A stretch of DNA of 64,000 bases from Bacillus mesophilus (GCF_011008845.1 NZ_JAAIWM010000001.1:186001-250000); one strand, 5' to 3'; counted from the first letter of the stretch, positions 11,318 to 25,607 are shown. Notes: a model not told the origin generated them from the sequence alone. Program-made: numbers and translations.

Positions 11318-14300
11318 GCTAAGACCACCTCTTGTTTACGAGTTGTTAGCTCCATTGCCTGTGCTTGGAATGTCATAGATTCTAACACTCCTAAAATCGC
11401 ATATGCCGTATCAAGTGCTGTCAAACACGCTACACCATTTTCTACTGATTCACGACGAATTCTAAAGCCATCACGAGCTGGTTGTTTGCCTTTAGTTAAG
11501 GTATTAATAACAAACTGTGCTTGGCCTTTTCGAATGACATCAATAAGATTTGGTTTTTCAGCACCGATTTTATTAACAACCTTTACAGGAATACTTTCCT
11601 TCTGCATATAAGCTGCTGTACCTTCAGTTGCTAAAATATTGTAGCCAATTTGATGAAATCTCTTTGCAATGCTTAACGCTTCTTCCTTATCTTTATCAGC
11701 AACTGTGAATAATACAGAACCATACAATGGGACAGAGATACCAGAAGCAACTAGTCCTTTATAAAGTGCTTTTTCGAGCGTTACGTCTTTACCCATAACT
11801 TCGCCTGTAGACTTCATTTCAGGTCCTAATGTTATGTCTACTCTTCTTAACTTGGCAAAGGAGAATACAGGTGCTTTCACGTACACCCCACTAGATTCCG
11901 GGTGGTAGCCTGTTTCATATCCTAATTCTTTTAAAGATGTACCTAAAATGGTTTTAGTTGCTAGATTAGCCATCGGCACTCCAGTTATCTTGCTTAAAAA
12001 TGGAACCGTACGACTAGATCTTGGGTTAACTTCTAACACGTATACTTGATGGTCTGCGATAACAAATTGTATGTTTAATAGTCCAATAATGTTTAAACCT
12101 TTTGCAAGCTTAATTGTATAATCAATAATTTCTTGTTTAATTTCTTTCGTTAAATTTTGCGGAGGGTACACAGCGATTGAATCTCCTGAGTGAACACCTG
12201 CACGCTCAATATGTTCCATGATTCCAGGAATATAGACAGTTTCACCGTCTGAAATAGCATCGACTTCAATTTCCTTACCCGTTAAATAACGATCAATTAA
12301 AACAGGATGCTCTGGGTTGATTTTCACTGCATTTTCCATGTAGTGTAATAGTTCATCCTGGTGATAAACGATTTCCATAGCTCTTCCACCAAGCACATAT
12401 GACGGGCGAACTAGGACCGGGTAACCAATGCGATCTGCTACTACAATTGCTTCCTCTACCGATGTTGCAGTCTTTCCTTCTGGTTGCGGTATACCTAGTG
12501 TCGATAGAGCATTCTCAAACTTATCACGGTTCTCAGCACGATCTAAATCTTCAAGAGATGTTCCAAGTATTCTTACACCCTTTTCTGCTAGTCCAGCAGC
12601 TAGGTTGATGGCAGTTTGGCCACCAAATTGTACGATTACACCAATTGGTTGTTCTACTTCAATAACATGCATAACATCCTCAACCGTTAGCGGTTCGAAG
12701 TATAACTTATCAGAAGTATTAAAATCAGTTGAAACCGTCTCAGGGTTATTGTTGATGATAATTGCTTCATAACCTGCTTCCTTAATCGCCCATACAGAGT
12801 GAACTGTCGCATAATCAAACTCAATACCTTGCCCGATGCGAATTGGCCCAGAACCAAGTACTAGTACACTTTCCTTTTCTGTCATTGCTGACTCGTTTTC
12901 GTCTTCATAGGTTCCGTAATAATATGGAGTGGAAGATTCGAATTCTGCTGCACATGTATCAACCATTTTATAGACTGGAAGAAGGTTATGTTGCTTTCTC
13001 AATTCATAAATATCTTGTTCAGGCTTATTCCAAAACTTTGCAATGGCTTTATCAGAAAAACCCATTCGTTTTGCTTTTGTTAAAACTTCTAAATTTCCTT
13101 GATTGTCACTTAACTCTTGGTCCATCTTTACAATATTTGCGAATTTATGAAGGAAGAACAAGTCGATTTTGCTCCATTCAAAGATTTGCTCAATCGTGAT
13201 CCCTCTTCTTAAAGCTTCTCCGACAATGAACAAACGCTCATCATCTGCTTTTGTAATTCGTCTTTGAATTTCTTCATCTGTTAAGCTACGGAAGGTTTCT
13301 TCTGTAAAATGATAGAGACCAGCTTCTAAAGAACGAATTGCTTTTAGTAGAGATTCTTCTAAAGTACGTCCAATCGCCATTACTTCCCCAGTCGCCTTCA
13401 TTTGGGTTCCAAGCTTACGGTTTGCTGATTCAAACTTATCAAATGGCCATCTTGGAATCTTCGAAACCACATAATCAAGTGCCGGCTCGAAGCATGCATA
13501 TGTTTTACCTGTTACGGGGTTCATCATTTCATCTAACGTTAAACCGACTGCAATTTTTGCTGCTAGCTTTGCAATTGGATACCCAGTTGCTTTAGATGCC
13601 AATGCTGATGAACGACTTACACGGGGATTCACTTCAATTACATAGTATTGAAAGCTATCTGGGTCAAGTGCTAGCTGGACGTTACATCCACCCTCGATTT
13701 TGAGAGCACGAATGATTTTAAGTGAAGCATTACGAAGTAACTGATACTCACGGTCACTTAAGGTTTGACTTGGTGCTACTACGATAGAATCTCCAGTATG
13801 AATTCCAACCGGATCTATATTTTCCATATTACAAACAACGATTGCATGGTCACTGCTATCTCTCATTACTTCATATTCAATCTCTTTAAAGCCAGCAATA
13901 CTCTTTTCTAGTAAACACTGTGTTACAGGGCTATTTTTTAATCCACTTGTAACGATTTCAATTAATTCTTCTTCATTTTCACAAATCCCACCGCCTGTGC
14001 CACCTAATGTGTAGGCTGGACGAACGATTACAGGGTAACCAACCTCTCCAACAAACTTATATGCTTCCTCAAGGGTGTGGATGATATCACTTTCAGGAAC
14101 TGGTTGATTTAGTTCATTCATTAATTGACGGAACAGGTCACGGTCTTCCGCTTGCTCGATAGCAGAAAGCTTTGTACCAAGAATTTCAACTCCACATTCT
14201 TCAAGTACTCCAGCTTTTGCTAAGTCCACTGCCAGATTCAAACCTGTTTGACCACCTAATGTAGGTAGTAGGGCATCCGGACGTTCCTTACGAATGATTT

Positions 14301-14526
14301 TGCTTACGAAGTCTACTGTTAAAGGCTCGATATACACTTTATCTGCCATTTCTGAGTCTGTCATAATCGTTGCTGGGTTTGAGTTAACAAGAATAACTTT
14401 ATAGCCTTCTTCTTTTAATGCTTGACATGCTTGTGTTCCAGCATAATCAAATTCTGCTGCTTGACCAATGACAATCGGGCCTGATCCAATTACAAGTATC
14501 GTTTCTATATCATGTCTTTTAGGCAT
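11314..14526 (-). CDS. carB: Carbamoyl-phosphate synthase, large subunit
   Basis: A 1070-residue synthase subunit (PyrAB) making carbamoyl phosphate from bicarbonate, ammonia delivered by CarA, and two ATP. Two homologous halves are visible, each opening with a glycine-rich strand ([13 protein letters not shown] at residue 10 and [14 protein letters not shown] near 555) and each with an ATP-grasp core; the C-terminal MGS-like allosteric domain follows about residue 930. Full length. It starts at ATG 14526, overlapping carA by 8 nt. Its place inside the pyr operon marks it as the pyrimidine enzyme; whether a separate arginine-specific copy exists cannot be seen here. Confidence 0.97.
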
Positions 14527-15609
14527 ATTCTTTTACCTCTCCCTTTTTGCTACGTTCAATTAATGATTGAAATTCATCAAATAGTTCATTTGCATCCTCT
14601 GGTCCTGGTGAAGCTTCTGGATGGTATTGTACAGTAAAAGCAGGAAAATCAAGATGACGTAAGCCTTCTACCGTCCCATCGTTTAATGCAATATGAGTGA
14701 CTTCTAAGCGTGTATTCACTAAAGACTCTTCTTCAACTGTATATCCATGATTTTGAGATGTGATGGCTACTTTTCCAGTCTGTATATGCTTTACCGGGTG
14801 GTTTGATCCACGGTGACCAAACTTCATTTTCTCTGTATTGGCACCACAAGCAAGTGCAAAGAGCTGATGCCCTAGGCAAATTCCGAACAAAGGAACTTTT
14901 CCTAAAATTTCAGAGATCATTTCAATTGCTTCAGGAACATCCTTTGGATCTCCAGGTCCATTACTTAACATGATTCCGTCTGGGTTTAATTGAAGAATTT
15001 CCTTCGCCGTTGTGTTATAAGGAACCACCACTACATCACAATTACGATTGTTTAACTCACGAAGAATTCCGTGCTTCATACCAAAGTCCACTAATACTAC
15101 GCGATCTCCTCTGCCCGGGCTAGGGTAAGGATTAGTTGTTGATACTTGTTCTACTTGATTAACAGGTAGTACTTCACCTTTTAGCTTCTGAACAACTTCT
15201 TCAACGGTAACGTCCATTGAACAAAGGGCACCTTTAAGTGTTCCGTATTGACGGATAATTCTTGTTAGCTTTCTAGTGTCGATTCCTGATAGTCCAGGAA
15301 TATTTTTCGCCTTAAAATATTCATCAAGTGTAAATTGACTTCTCCAGTTAGAAGGAGTTTCACAAACCTCTTTCACTATAAAACCAGAGATTGCTGGGTT
15401 AATAGATTCAAAGTCATCACGATTAACACCATAATTACCAATCAATGGGTAAGTAAGAGTGACAATTTGACCACAATAGGAAGGATCAGATAGGATTTCT
15501 TGATAGCCCGTCATACCTGTATTAAACACCACTTCACCGATCGATTGCTCTGTGCTTCCAAAGCCCTCTCCTACAAATACTGTTCCATCCTCTAAAATGA
15601 GCTGTCTTT

Positions 15610-15613
<4 letters not shown>
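14519..15613 (-). CDS. carA: Carbamoyl-phosphate synthase, small subunit
   Basis: A 364-residue glutaminase subunit (PyrAA) that releases ammonia from glutamine for CarB. The class I glutamine amidotransferase domain has the nucleophile in FGICLGHQ (C246) and the His-Glu pair in YHPEASPG near the C terminus. The start is ATG at 15613, overlapping the pyrC stop as ATGA, with AAAAGGAG upstream; the ORF can be read from 15637 but those eight residues are not family sequence. It overlaps carB by 8 nt, so the two subunits are translationally coupled. Confidence 0.95.
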
Positions 15614-17828
<2,215 letters not shown>

Positions 17829-17853
17829 CTAACTTATTAAGTACACAGCTTAT

Positions 17854-17960
17854 AAAAAAACACCCTTTTCTTCTATAGAAAAGGGTGTAAGAAACCAGAA
17901 GGAAGCGTTTAAAATACTCTTCCTTCTACTACACCCTTGAAAGCCTCTCTGGACTTATTT
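17854..17960 (-). promoter_or_regulatory. PyrR attenuator in the pyrP-pyrB gap
   Basis: Read on the minus strand, a PyrR-binding stem-loop comes first, with the loop motif AGTCCAGAGAGGCTT (complement of 17941-17955) between CACCTTTT and AAGGGTG arms. AAGGGTGTA plus AGAAGGAAG can instead pair with CTTCCTTCT and TACACCCTT further on, forming an antiterminator. The terminator is an 11-bp stem (17861-17871 and 17877-17887) followed by seven U. UMP-bound PyrR on the first stem-loop would favour termination before pyrB. Confidence 0.9.
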
Positions 17961-17970
17961 AAAAGGTGAA

Positions 17971-19278
17971 CTATTTAAGATTGTCATTTATGTCGTAAAC
18001 ATCCCCTGATTCTACTTCACGATCAGGCAAGACTAGATTTAACACGATTCCAAGGATGGCAGCAAGAGCCATTCCATGAACCTCAAAGTGTTCTGAAACT
18101 TTTATAATTGCTCCGCCAATTCCAATCACTAGAATGACAGAAGAGATAATTAAGTTACGGTTTTTACCTAAATCGATTTTAGAATCAACCATCATTCTTA
18201 ATCCTGAAGATGCAATGATTCCGAATAAGAGAATGGATACTCCTCCCATTACCGGGGTTGGAATAGAACTTATAATTGCACTTACTTTTCCGATGAATGC
18301 AAAAGTGATTGCTAACACAGCTGCTCCACCAATAACAAACACGCTAAACACCTTCGTAATTGCTAGTACACCAATGTTCTCACCGTAAGTTGTATTTGGT
18401 GGTCCACCAATTAATGAAGCAATAATCGTTGCAACTCCATCACCCATGATGGAGCGATGTAAACCTGGTTTAGCAATTAAATCACGATGGACCACTTTAC
18501 TTAACACCATTTGGTGACCAATATGCTCTGATAATGTTACTACTGCTACAGGAACCATTAGCCAAACAATGTTCCAAGAAAAATCTACCCCTGTGTAAAA
18601 TGTAACGAATTCTGGCATTTGAAACCACTTAGCAGTTTTTAAACCTGTAAAATCTACTAACCCAACAAAGTAAGAATAAATGTATCCACCTACGATTCCT
18701 AGCAATACTGGAATCAAGCTTAGAAAGCCTTTTTTTAGATATACTGAGAAGATTACAGTTAAAATTAATGTTACAAGTGCCGCTGACAAGTGAAGCAAGC
18801 TGTATGTTGAGGGATCACTTGGATTTTCAAGCATTGCCATGTTAACTGCCACACCTGCAAGACCTAATCCAATGACAATGATGACCGGTCCTACAACAAC
18901 TGGCGGTAATAATCTCATTAACCACTTGTAACCTACTGCTTTGATGACTAGTGCGACCACTCCATATACAAGACCTGCTAAAAAGCTTCCTAGCATTGCT
19001 GCTTCTGGTCCACCTAGTGCTGTGGCAGTTATGATTGGTGCAATAAAGGCGAATGATGATCCTAGATAAGCTGGCACTTGACCTTTTGTGATAATTAGAA
19101 ATGCAAGGGTTCCAAGTCCGCTTGATAGTAATGCAACAGCTGGACTTAAGCCTGTTAAAAACGGGACAAGAACGGTGGCACCGAACATTGCGAATAGATG
19201 CTGAAAGCTAAGTGAAAACCAGTTTACTGCCGATGGTTTCTCATGTATGTCTAAAATGATTTCTTTATTGGATTTCAT
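17971..19278 (-). CDS. pyrP: Uracil permease
   Basis: A 435-residue uracil:proton symporter of the NCS2 (nucleobase-ascorbate) family with about 14 hydrophobic segments in the cell membrane. Family signatures include the N-terminal QHLFAMFGATVLVP and a conserved substrate-binding glutamate in VVTLSEHIGHQ, with GGPPNTTYGENIG after it. The start is ATG at 19278 behind AGGGGGA. It lies second in the operon between two PyrR attenuators, so uptake of uracil is repressed together with synthesis. Confidence 0.95.
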   Translation of the reverse strand: MKSNKEIILDIHEKPSAVNWFSLSFQHLFAMFGATVLVPFLTGLSPAVALLSSGLGTLAFLIITKGQVPAYLGSSFAFIAPIITATALGGPEAAMLGSFLAGLVYGVVALVIKAVGYKWLMRLLPPVVVGPVIIVIGLGLAGVAVNMAMLENPSDPSTYSLLHLSAALVTLILTVIFSVYLKKGFLSLIPVLLGIVGGYIYSYFVGLVDFTGLKTAKWFQMPEFVTFYTGVDFSWNIVWLMVPVAVVTLSEHIGHQMVLSKVVHRDLIAKPGLHRSIMGDGVATIIASLIGGPPNTTYGENIGVLAITKVFSVFVIGGAAVLAITFAFIGKVSAIISSIPTPVMGGVSILLFGIIASSGLRMMVDSKIDLGKNRNLIISSVILVIGIGGAIIKVSEHFEVHGMALAAILGIVLNLVLPDREVESGDVYDINDNLK

Positions 19279-19336
19279 ATACGTGTTCCCCCTATGTGTC
19301 TATCTGTTTTCTCTCTATGTTCCAATTGTTTCAAAT

Positions 19337-19425
19337 AAAAAACCTCTTTGCTAGGTTGCAAAGAGGCAGAATATACTTATTAGCTAAGTACCTTCCACCC
19401 TTTGCAGCCTCTCTGGACTAACTTA
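19337..19425 (-). promoter_or_regulatory. PyrR attenuator in the pyrR-pyrP gap
   Basis: The PyrR loop motif AGTCCAGAGAGGCTGC (complement of 19404-19419) precedes a terminator made of a 9-bp stem (19343-19351 and 19358-19366) with six U after it. The layout is the same as at the pyrP-pyrB gap. Confidence 0.9.
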
Positions 19426-19440
19426 AAAGGGTTTATTTAT

Positions 19441-19989
<549 letters not shown>

Positions 19990-20020
19990 TCACCTCTTCT
20001 ATTACCCTGAAAAGAAGTAT

Positions 20021-20130
20021 AAAAAAATCCTCTCACTGTCAGTGAGAGGATAGACTTAGAGTATAAAAAGGATACAAGGGTACCCCCTTTTATACTTACT
20101 CCGTTTCCTTCTCAGCCTCACAGGACTGTG
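20021..20130 (-). promoter_or_regulatory. PyrR attenuator in the pyrR 5' leader
   Basis: The loop motif AGTCCTGTGAGGCTGAG (complement of 20110-20126) lies close to the predicted transcript start. The terminator is a perfect 10-bp stem (20028-20037 and 20041-20050) with seven U (complement of 20021-20027), ending 38 nt before the pyrR GTG. Intervening sequence can form the competing antiterminator. Confidence 0.88.
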
Positions 20131-20156
20131 TTAAAGGGCCATATGTTATTAAGGTA

Positions 20157-20185
20157 ATTATGTCAGTCAGCTCGAATTTTGTCAA
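20157..20185 (-). promoter_or_regulatory. Sigma-A promoter of the pyr operon
   Basis: TTGACA (complement of 20180-20185) and CATAAT (complement of 20157-20162) are 17 bp apart. The -35 overlaps the stop codon of ylyB. Transcription would start near 20150, just ahead of the first PyrR site. Confidence 0.8.
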
Positions 20186-21096
20186 CTTCTTTTTTCAAGC
20201 CAGTCCAACACCTCTTCAAACTCTTTAGGTAATGCAGCTTCAAACTCAAGGTATTCACCAGTTCTTGGATGGTCAAATCCTAATACGCCTGCATGTAATG
20301 CTTGTCCATCTAGTTCAATCGTTTTTTTCGGTCCATACTTAGGATCACCTGCAAGCGGATAACCAATATATTTCATATGAACACGAATTTGGTGGGTACG
20401 CCCTGTTTCTAGTTGGCACTCCACATAAGTAAAATCCTTAAATCTTTGTAAAACCTGAAAATGAGTCACTGCATCTTTACTATTCTTTTCAGTAACGGTC
20501 ATACTTTGACGATCTTTTTCATCTCTACCAATTGGAGCATCAATGGTTCCTTTGTCATGTGGTATAACTCCATGAACGATTGCTTTATAACGTCTAGTTA
20601 CGGTTTTATGAACTAGCTGATTTACTAAGGATTCATGAGCCATATCATTTTTTGCTACCATTAATAAACCTGAAGTATCTTTATCAATTCTATGGACAAT
20701 TCCTGGTCTCATTACTCCATTAATACCTGATAGATCCTTACAATGAGCCATTAACCCGTTTACTAACGTACCAGAGACATGACCAGGTGCCGGGTGAACG
20801 ACCATCCCTCTCGGCTTGTTTACAACCAAGACATCAGAATCTTCATAATAAATCTGAAGATTCATTTCTTCTGGCTCGACATCTAAAGGTTCAGGCTCTG
20901 GAACGGTTAAAGTAATCGTGTCACCTGTTTTACACTTATAGTTACCTTTAACTACATTTTCGTTTACAACCACTAGATCGTTTTTAATCCATTGTTGTAC
21001 TTGAGAACGAGACCATTCCTCATTCATGGACGATAATAATTTATCAATTCTTTCTAAATGTTCTACTTCACTAACTTTGTATGTCACCTGTTCCAT
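20182..21096 (-). CDS. ylyB: RluD-type RNA pseudouridine synthase
   Basis: A 304-residue RluA/RluD-family enzyme that isomerises uridine to pseudouridine in RNA, probably large-subunit rRNA. An N-terminal S4 domain (about residues 15-75) precedes the catalytic domain, whose signature [15 protein letters not shown] holds the catalytic Asp near residue 140; [11 protein letters not shown] follows. The start is ATG at 21096 behind AAAGGAG, overlapping the end of lspA by 26 nt, so the two are coupled. The same pair precedes pyrR in B. subtilis. Confidence 0.93.
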   Translation of the reverse strand: MEQVTYKVSEVEHLERIDKLLSSMNEEWSRSQVQQWIKNDLVVVNENVVKGNYKCKTGDTITLTVPEPEPLDVEPEEMNLQIYYEDSDVLVVNKPRGMVVHPAPGHVSGTLVNGLMAHCKDLSGINGVMRPGIVHRIDKDTSGLLMVAKNDMAHESLVNQLVHKTVTRRYKAIVHGVIPHDKGTIDAPIGRDEKDRQSMTVTEKNSKDAVTHFQVLQRFKDFTYVECQLETGRTHQIRVHMKYIGYPLAGDPKYGPKKTIELDGQALHAGVLGFDHPRTGEYLEFEAALPKEFEEVLDWLEKRS

Positions 21097-21559
21097 GCTG
21101 TTTCTCCTTTTCTTGCTTTCCTTCTAATAATGTATGAATAAAGAAAAGCCCTACACCAATTACTAATGCAGAATCCGCAATATTAAATATTGGAAAATCA
21201 TAAGTAAAAATATATGTATTTATAAAGTCTACGACTTCCTTCCGAAATAAACGGTCTATAAAATTTCCAATTGCTCCTCCAAGCATGAAACCAAGAGACC
21301 AGCCCATCAACTTTTCTTGCTTAGGCATTTTTTGGAGGAATACAACAATACCAATAATAACAATGGTGGTTATGATATAGAAAAACCACATTTGTCCCTG
21401 TAAGATCCCCCAGGCTGCTCCTTTATTTCGATGAGAGGTTAGATATAAAAAATTTGTAATAAGAGGAATACTTTCTCCTAGTTCCATATATTTTACAACT
21501 AACCATTTAGTAAATTGATCTAACAAGACTATAATTGTTGCAATAGCATAGTACACCAA
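21071..21559 (-). CDS. lspA: Lipoprotein signal peptidase (signal peptidase II)
   Basis: A 162-residue inner-membrane aspartyl protease cutting the signal peptide of prolipoproteins. Four hydrophobic segments are visible, and the catalytic pair is D102 (GNFIDR) and D129 (NIADS). The start is TTG at 21559 with GGGGG 7 nt upstream, reading MVYYAIAT, which aligns with MLYYMIAL of B. subtilis. Its C terminus overlaps ylyB. Confidence 0.95.
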   Translation of the reverse strand: MVYYAIATIIVLLDQFTKWLVVKYMELGESIPLITNFLYLTSHRNKGAAWGILQGQMWFFYIITTIVIIGIVVFLQKMPKQEKLMGWSLGFMLGGAIGNFIDRLFRKEVVDFINTYIFTYDFPIFNIADSALVIGVGLFFIHTLLEGKQEKEKQHGTGDIQS

Positions 21560-21593
21560 TAGTTTTCCCCCGCTTCAGATAAGTTACTACCTG

Positions 21594-21623
21594 ATTTTAA
21601 CATAGAGTATTCCAATCATACAA
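21594..21623 (-). promoter_or_regulatory. Possible promoter of lspA-ylyB
   Basis: TAAAAT (complement of 21594-21599) carries an extended TGT, with TTGTAT (complement of 21618-21623) 18 bp upstream. It is 35 nt from the lspA start. The rest of 21624-21808 shows no recognisable gene. Confidence 0.4.
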
Positions 21624-21800
21624 TGTAGTTAAGCATATCATAGCTTTGATATGAAAGCTGCTTAATTCTAATTGTTTCATTTTTAACAAAAGTAAAAATT
21701 ATATCTCGTCCCTTATTTCCGGTGTAGTCACAAGATTCCCTGGAGAAGGAAAGAAGGTTCTGTTATGCACGTCGCTCCAAAACCCTATTTTTAGCATACA

Positions 21801-21828
21801 AAACCAAGAGACGCTATTTCTAGCGTCT
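21801..21828 (-). terminator. Weak terminator at the ylyA stop
   Basis: A perfect 8-bp stem (21809-21816 and 21821-21828) with a 4-nt loop overlaps the ylyA TAG. The following minus-strand tract (CTTGGTTTTG) is only partly U-rich. Confidence 0.5.
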
Positions 21829-22156
21829 ACACTCTTACTAATTCACTATAAGTAAAATCCTGAAGAGATCTAGCTGTTGGCAAAGTTTTTAGTTTTTCTA
21901 GAGGAATTGGTTCTCCTGTCTCTTCACAGTAGCCATAAATTCCAAAATCAATCTTAATCAATGCCCGTTTTACATCGATTAAATCGTCCTGAATATGCTT
22001 TTGAATGAGAATCTTTTTTTCGTCTTGATTGTTACGAAAAAGTGGTTCGGTAGCCATTTCTTCATAAACACTTCCGCTACCATCCTGTAACCGACTTTCT
22101 AGTTCTTGTTTCATCACGAGAAGTTCAGAATGAATTTCATTAAAATCCATGTTCAT
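21827..22156 (-). CDS. ylyA: TraR/DksA-like protein YlyA
   Basis: A 109-residue protein with the DksA/TraR layout: an N-terminal helical hairpin, then the globular block YGYCEETGEPIPLEKLKTLP near residues 74-93. Only one cysteine (C77) of the usual four-cysteine zinc finger remains, so it should not bind zinc in the normal way. The B. subtilis protein in this place is reported to act on RNA polymerase in the forespore. The start is ATG at 22156, 7 nt after GGAGG; an in-frame TTG precedes it. Lies between ileS and lspA as in B. subtilis. Confidence 0.82.
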   Translation of the reverse strand: MNMDFNEIHSELLVMKQELESRLQDGSGSVYEEMATEPLFRNNQDEKKILIQKHIQDDLIDVKRALIKIDFGIYGYCEETGEPIPLEKLKTLPTARSLQDFTYSELVRV

Positions 22157-22187
22157 CAAAACGCCTCCTCTTAGATGTTGAGTTGGT

Positions 22188-22217
22188 TGTGTATCATGTA
22201 GTGTATCCTCTTGTCAA
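22188..22217 (-). promoter_or_regulatory. Possible promoter of ylyA
   Basis: A perfect TTGACA (complement of 22212-22217) stands 18 bp from TACACA (complement of 22188-22193), which has an extended TGA. The -10 is poor. The rest of the 305-bp gap to ileS (22218-22412) holds nothing I recognise. Confidence 0.35.
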
Positions 22218-22412
22218 GAAAATAAAAGCAACAAGATTTTCCTCTCATTCATATCATTCGCTAAACTAATTTTCGGTTTGTCGTATAGACAATCCTTTAC
22301 TATTAAAAAAATCGCTAGTACTCAACAGTTATTAAAATAGGCTACTTACTTACTTTATGTAAACGGTCTTCACACGTGAATATTTAATAAAATGTGCTTA
22401 ATCTTTGTTTCA

Positions 22413-22455
22413 AAGTAAAAACAAAGGCCTAGTGACCAAATTGATCACTAAGCCT
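22413..22455 (-). terminator. Terminator of ileS
   Basis: An 11-bp stem with one G-U pair (arms 22425-22435 and 22445-22455) is followed on the minus strand by TTTGTTTTT. It begins 6 nt after the ileS stop. Confidence 0.75.
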
Positions 22456-22461
22456 CTTATT

Positions 22462-25230
22462 CTATGCTGAATAGCTTTGTTTTATGACATCTGCACATCT
22501 TGAACATAAAGTTGGATGGCTTTCATCTTGACCAACTGTAGGGGTTACGATCCAACAACGGTCACATGTTTCACCTTCTGCTACCTCAATTAATATAGAT
22601 ACATTTTCAAATGCCTTTGCCTCTGCAGGAGCATTTTCTACCGCTCCTCCTAATTTTACGTCAGAGACAATAAACAATTGCTTTAAATCTTCCTTGATTG
22701 ATGTTAATAAGGCTGAAGATTGGTCATTAGTGAATAAAGTGATACTTGCAGTTAGAGATTTACCAATCAACTTTTCATTACGTGCGATTTCTAGAGCTTT
22801 TAGAACGTCATCTCGAAGGGACATAAACTGATCCCATTTCTGCTCTAGTTCCTTTGCACCTGCGAATTGTGTTACTTCTGGCATATCAACAAGCTGCACA
22901 CTTTCTTCTTCGACGCCTTGAATGTATTCCCAAACCTCATCAGCCGTATGAGAAAGAATTGGCGCAACTAGCTTTGTTAAGCTCAATAATGATTCATATA
23001 GCACTGTTTGGATTGCACGACGATCATTTTGATTTGCTGATTCAATATATAGAATATCCTTTGCAAAATCAAGATAAAACGAACTTAATTCAATCGTACA
23101 GAAATTATGAACGGAATGGTAAACAGCTGCAAAATCATATGTCTCATACGATTTTCTTACCTTTTCAACTAGTTTATTTAATTTCACAAGAATGTAACGA
23201 TCAACTTCTCGCAAGTTCTCATATGAAACTGAATCTGTTTGGTGATCAAAGTCCGCTAGGTTCCCCAATAGGAATCGGAATGTATTTCTAATTTTACGAT
23301 AAACTTCTGACACTTGTTTAAAGCCATTATCAGAAACACGTACATCGGATTGGAAGTCAACAGACGCAACCCATAGACGTAGAATATCTGCTCCAAATTG
23401 GTTAATAACCTTACTTGGTAAGATTACATTTCCAATTGATTTACTCATTTTTCTACCCTGTTCATCAAGCGTAAAACCATGACTTAGCACTGCTTTATAT
23501 GGAGCTTTCCCAGTTACAGCAACACTAGTAGATAGAGAAGAGTTAAACCAACCTCTATATTGGTCAGATCCCTCTAAATATAAATCAGCTGGTCTTTGTA
23601 AATCGTCTCTTTCCACTAATACCGATTGATGAGAAGACCCTGAGTCAAACCAAACATCCATGATGTCTGTTTCTTTAGTAAACTGACCATTCGGACTAGA
23701 TTCGTGAGTAAATCCTTCTGGAAGAAGATCCTTTGCTTCACGCTCAAACCAAATGTTAGATCCATGCTCTCTAAACAATCCAGAAACATGCTCAATCGTT
23801 TCATCAGTTATAATTGGTTCGCCATTCTCTCCGTAGAACACAGGAATTGGAACACCCCATACTCGTTGACGTGAGATACACCAATCTCCACGGTCACGAA
23901 CCATATTAAACAAACGTGTTTCACCCCATGTTGGAACCCACTTCGTTTCTTGGATTGCTGCAAGGAGCTCCTGACGAATATCTGCAATTGACGCAAACCA
24001 CTGTGCAGTTGCACGGAATATAGTTGGCTTTTTAGTACGCCAGTCATGTGGATAAGAGTGAGTAATAAAGCTTAACGATAATAATGCTCCTACCTCTTGT
24101 AGCTTTTCAGTAATCGGCTTGTTAGCTTCATCATAGAAAAGACCTTCAAATCCAGGTGCTTCAGACGTCATATACCCTTTTTCATCGACTGGACATAGGA
24201 CATCTAAGCCATACTGCTTGCCTACGATAAAGTCTTCTTCTCCATGTCCTGGTGCCGTATGAACACAACCAGTACCTGATTCGGTTGTTACATGCTCACC
24301 CACCATGACTAATGATTCACGATCATAGATAGGGTGCTTAGCAACTACTTTGTCTAAGTCCAAGCCTTTTAGTGTTTTGACAACCTCTGGTGTTTCCCAC
24401 TCAAGCACTTTTGTCACTTCTTCTAAAAGAGCAGAAGCAATTACAAACTTCTCCTCATTCACCTTTACGACACTGTATTCTAATTCAGGATGTAAAGAAA
24501 TACCTAAGTTAGCTGGAATTGTCCATGGTGTTGTTGTCCAGATGATTATTTTCTCATCACCTTCAAGCACACCCTTACCATCTTTAACAGGAAATGCTAC
24601 ATAAATAGAGGCTGAACGCTTATCTTGATACTCAATTTCGGCTTCTGCTAATGCTGATTCACTTGATGGGGACCAATAAACAGGCTTTAAACCTTTATAG
24701 ATATATCCCTTTTTCGCCATCTCCCCGAACACCTTGATTTGCTGTGCCTCATACTCAGGCTTTAAGGTAATATAAGGATTAAACCAATCTCCTCTTACAC
24801 CTAATCGCATGAATTGCTGCCTTTGGCTATCAATTTGTTCATAAGCGTATTCTTCACAAAGCTTTCTAAATTCTGAAACGCTCATTTCTTTGCGGTTCAC
24901 TTTTTTGTTTTTAGTTAATGCTGTCTCAATTGGAAGTCCATGCGTATCCCAACCAGGAACGTATGGTGCACTATATCCACTCATAGACTTATATCGAACA
25001 ATAAAGTCCTTTAGCACTTTGTTTAAAGCGTGCCCCATATGGAGATCTCCGTTTGCATATGGAGGACCATCATGAAGAACATATAAAGGACGTCCAACAG
25101 TTCTTTTTTGTACTTTTTCATAAATATTCATCTCAGCCCATTTAGCTTGAATATCAGGTTCGCGGTTTGGAAGGTTTCCACGCATTGGAAACTCTGTTTT
25201 TGGCATAAGTAACGTATCTTTGTATTCCAT
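22462..25230 (-). CDS. ileS: Isoleucyl-tRNA synthetase
   Basis: A 922-residue class I synthetase charging tRNA-Ile. The HIGH-type motif HMGH is at residues 64-67 after GPPYANGD, the editing domain lies in the middle, KMSKS is near residue 595, and a C-terminal zinc finger has paired cysteines (CDRC and CSRC). The length and N terminus ([15 protein letters not shown]) match the B. subtilis enzyme, so the start is ATG at 25230 behind GGAGG, not the ATG at 25269. Expression is controlled by the T-box leader directly upstream. Confidence 0.97.
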   Translation of the reverse strand: MEYKDTLLMPKTEFPMRGNLPNREPDIQAKWAEMNIYEKVQKRTVGRPLYVLHDGPPYANGDLHMGHALNKVLKDFIVRYKSMSGYSAPYVPGWDTHGLPIETALTKNKKVNRKEMSVSEFRKLCEEYAYEQIDSQRQQFMRLGVRGDWFNPYITLKPEYEAQQIKVFGEMAKKGYIYKGLKPVYWSPSSESALAEAEIEYQDKRSASIYVAFPVKDGKGVLEGDEKIIIWTTTPWTIPANLGISLHPELEYSVVKVNEEKFVIASALLEEVTKVLEWETPEVVKTLKGLDLDKVVAKHPIYDRESLVMVGEHVTTESGTGCVHTAPGHGEEDFIVGKQYGLDVLCPVDEKGYMTSEAPGFEGLFYDEANKPITEKLQEVGALLSLSFITHSYPHDWRTKKPTIFRATAQWFASIADIRQELLAAIQETKWVPTWGETRLFNMVRDRGDWCISRQRVWGVPIPVFYGENGEPIITDETIEHVSGLFREHGSNIWFEREAKDLLPEGFTHESSPNGQFTKETDIMDVWFDSGSSHQSVLVERDDLQRPADLYLEGSDQYRGWFNSSLSTSVAVTGKAPYKAVLSHGFTLDEQGRKMSKSIGNVILPSKVINQFGADILRLWVASVDFQSDVRVSDNGFKQVSEVYRKIRNTFRFLLGNLADFDHQTDSVSYENLREVDRYILVKLNKLVEKVRKSYETYDFAAVYHSVHNFCTIELSSFYLDFAKDILYIESANQNDRRAIQTVLYESLLSLTKLVAPILSHTADEVWEYIQGVEEESVQLVDMPEVTQFAGAKELEQKWDQFMSLRDDVLKALEIARNEKLIGKSLTASITLFTNDQSSALLTSIKEDLKQLFIVSDVKLGGAVENAPAEAKAFENVSILIEVAEGETCDRCWIVTPTVGQDESHPTLCSRCADVIKQSYSA

Positions 25231-25607
25231 TCTATTTCCTCCAATTTTTAATAGTTTCATCATGTCCATAATTCTAGAATGATAAAAGTAAAGTCTCAGT
25301 AAAACACAAAAAGACCCTCTATCCCAAAAGGGACGAGAAGGTCTCGCGGTACCACCCTTATAGACTAAACCAGCTCATTTCACCTTAATAAATGAGCTGT
25401 GTATGAATAAAAAGTCCACTCTACATTCGTAACGAGAATGATTCGCCAATGCTTACTTTTACTTAGGTTCAGCATGGAACTCAAGGGTGATTTTCATTCC
25501 TTTTATCTGTATCGAGCTCTCACCGTCCTCGAATCGCTTAAACAGACTTTTAAAAAGAATTACTGTCCCTATCATAGTCATTTTTATCAGACATTGTTTG
25601 TTAATGA
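25231..25607 (-). promoter_or_regulatory. Isoleucine T-box riboswitch leader of ileS
   Basis: The T-box sequence AGGGTGGTACCGCG is the complement of 25345-25358. Upstream, stem I has the specifier ATC (isoleucine) at the complement of 25489-25491, followed by a purine and then GCTGAA in the usual arrangement. A stem III hairpin (25371-25399) lies between. The terminator is a long imperfect stem (25312-25344) followed by five U. Uncharged tRNA-Ile would pair with the specifier and T-box and favour antitermination. Confidence 0.92.
25304..25344 (-). terminator. T-box controlled terminator of ileS
   Basis: AGACC and GGTCT close a stem with CTTCT/AGAGG and TCCC/GGGA pairs around a UUUU loop, followed by UUUUUGU. 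It overlaps the antiterminator on its 5' side, as in other T-box leaders. Confidence 0.85.

Noticed and set aside
12428..13199. Plus-strand open frames of 114 and 118 codons inside carB
   Set aside because: They lie wholly antisense to a well-conserved enzyme, have no ribosome binding site and show no family-like sequence; they are shadows of carB codon use.
22854..23291. Plus-strand open frame of 145 codons inside ileS
   Set aside because: Antisense to conserved ileS sequence, low-complexity composition and no upstream signals.
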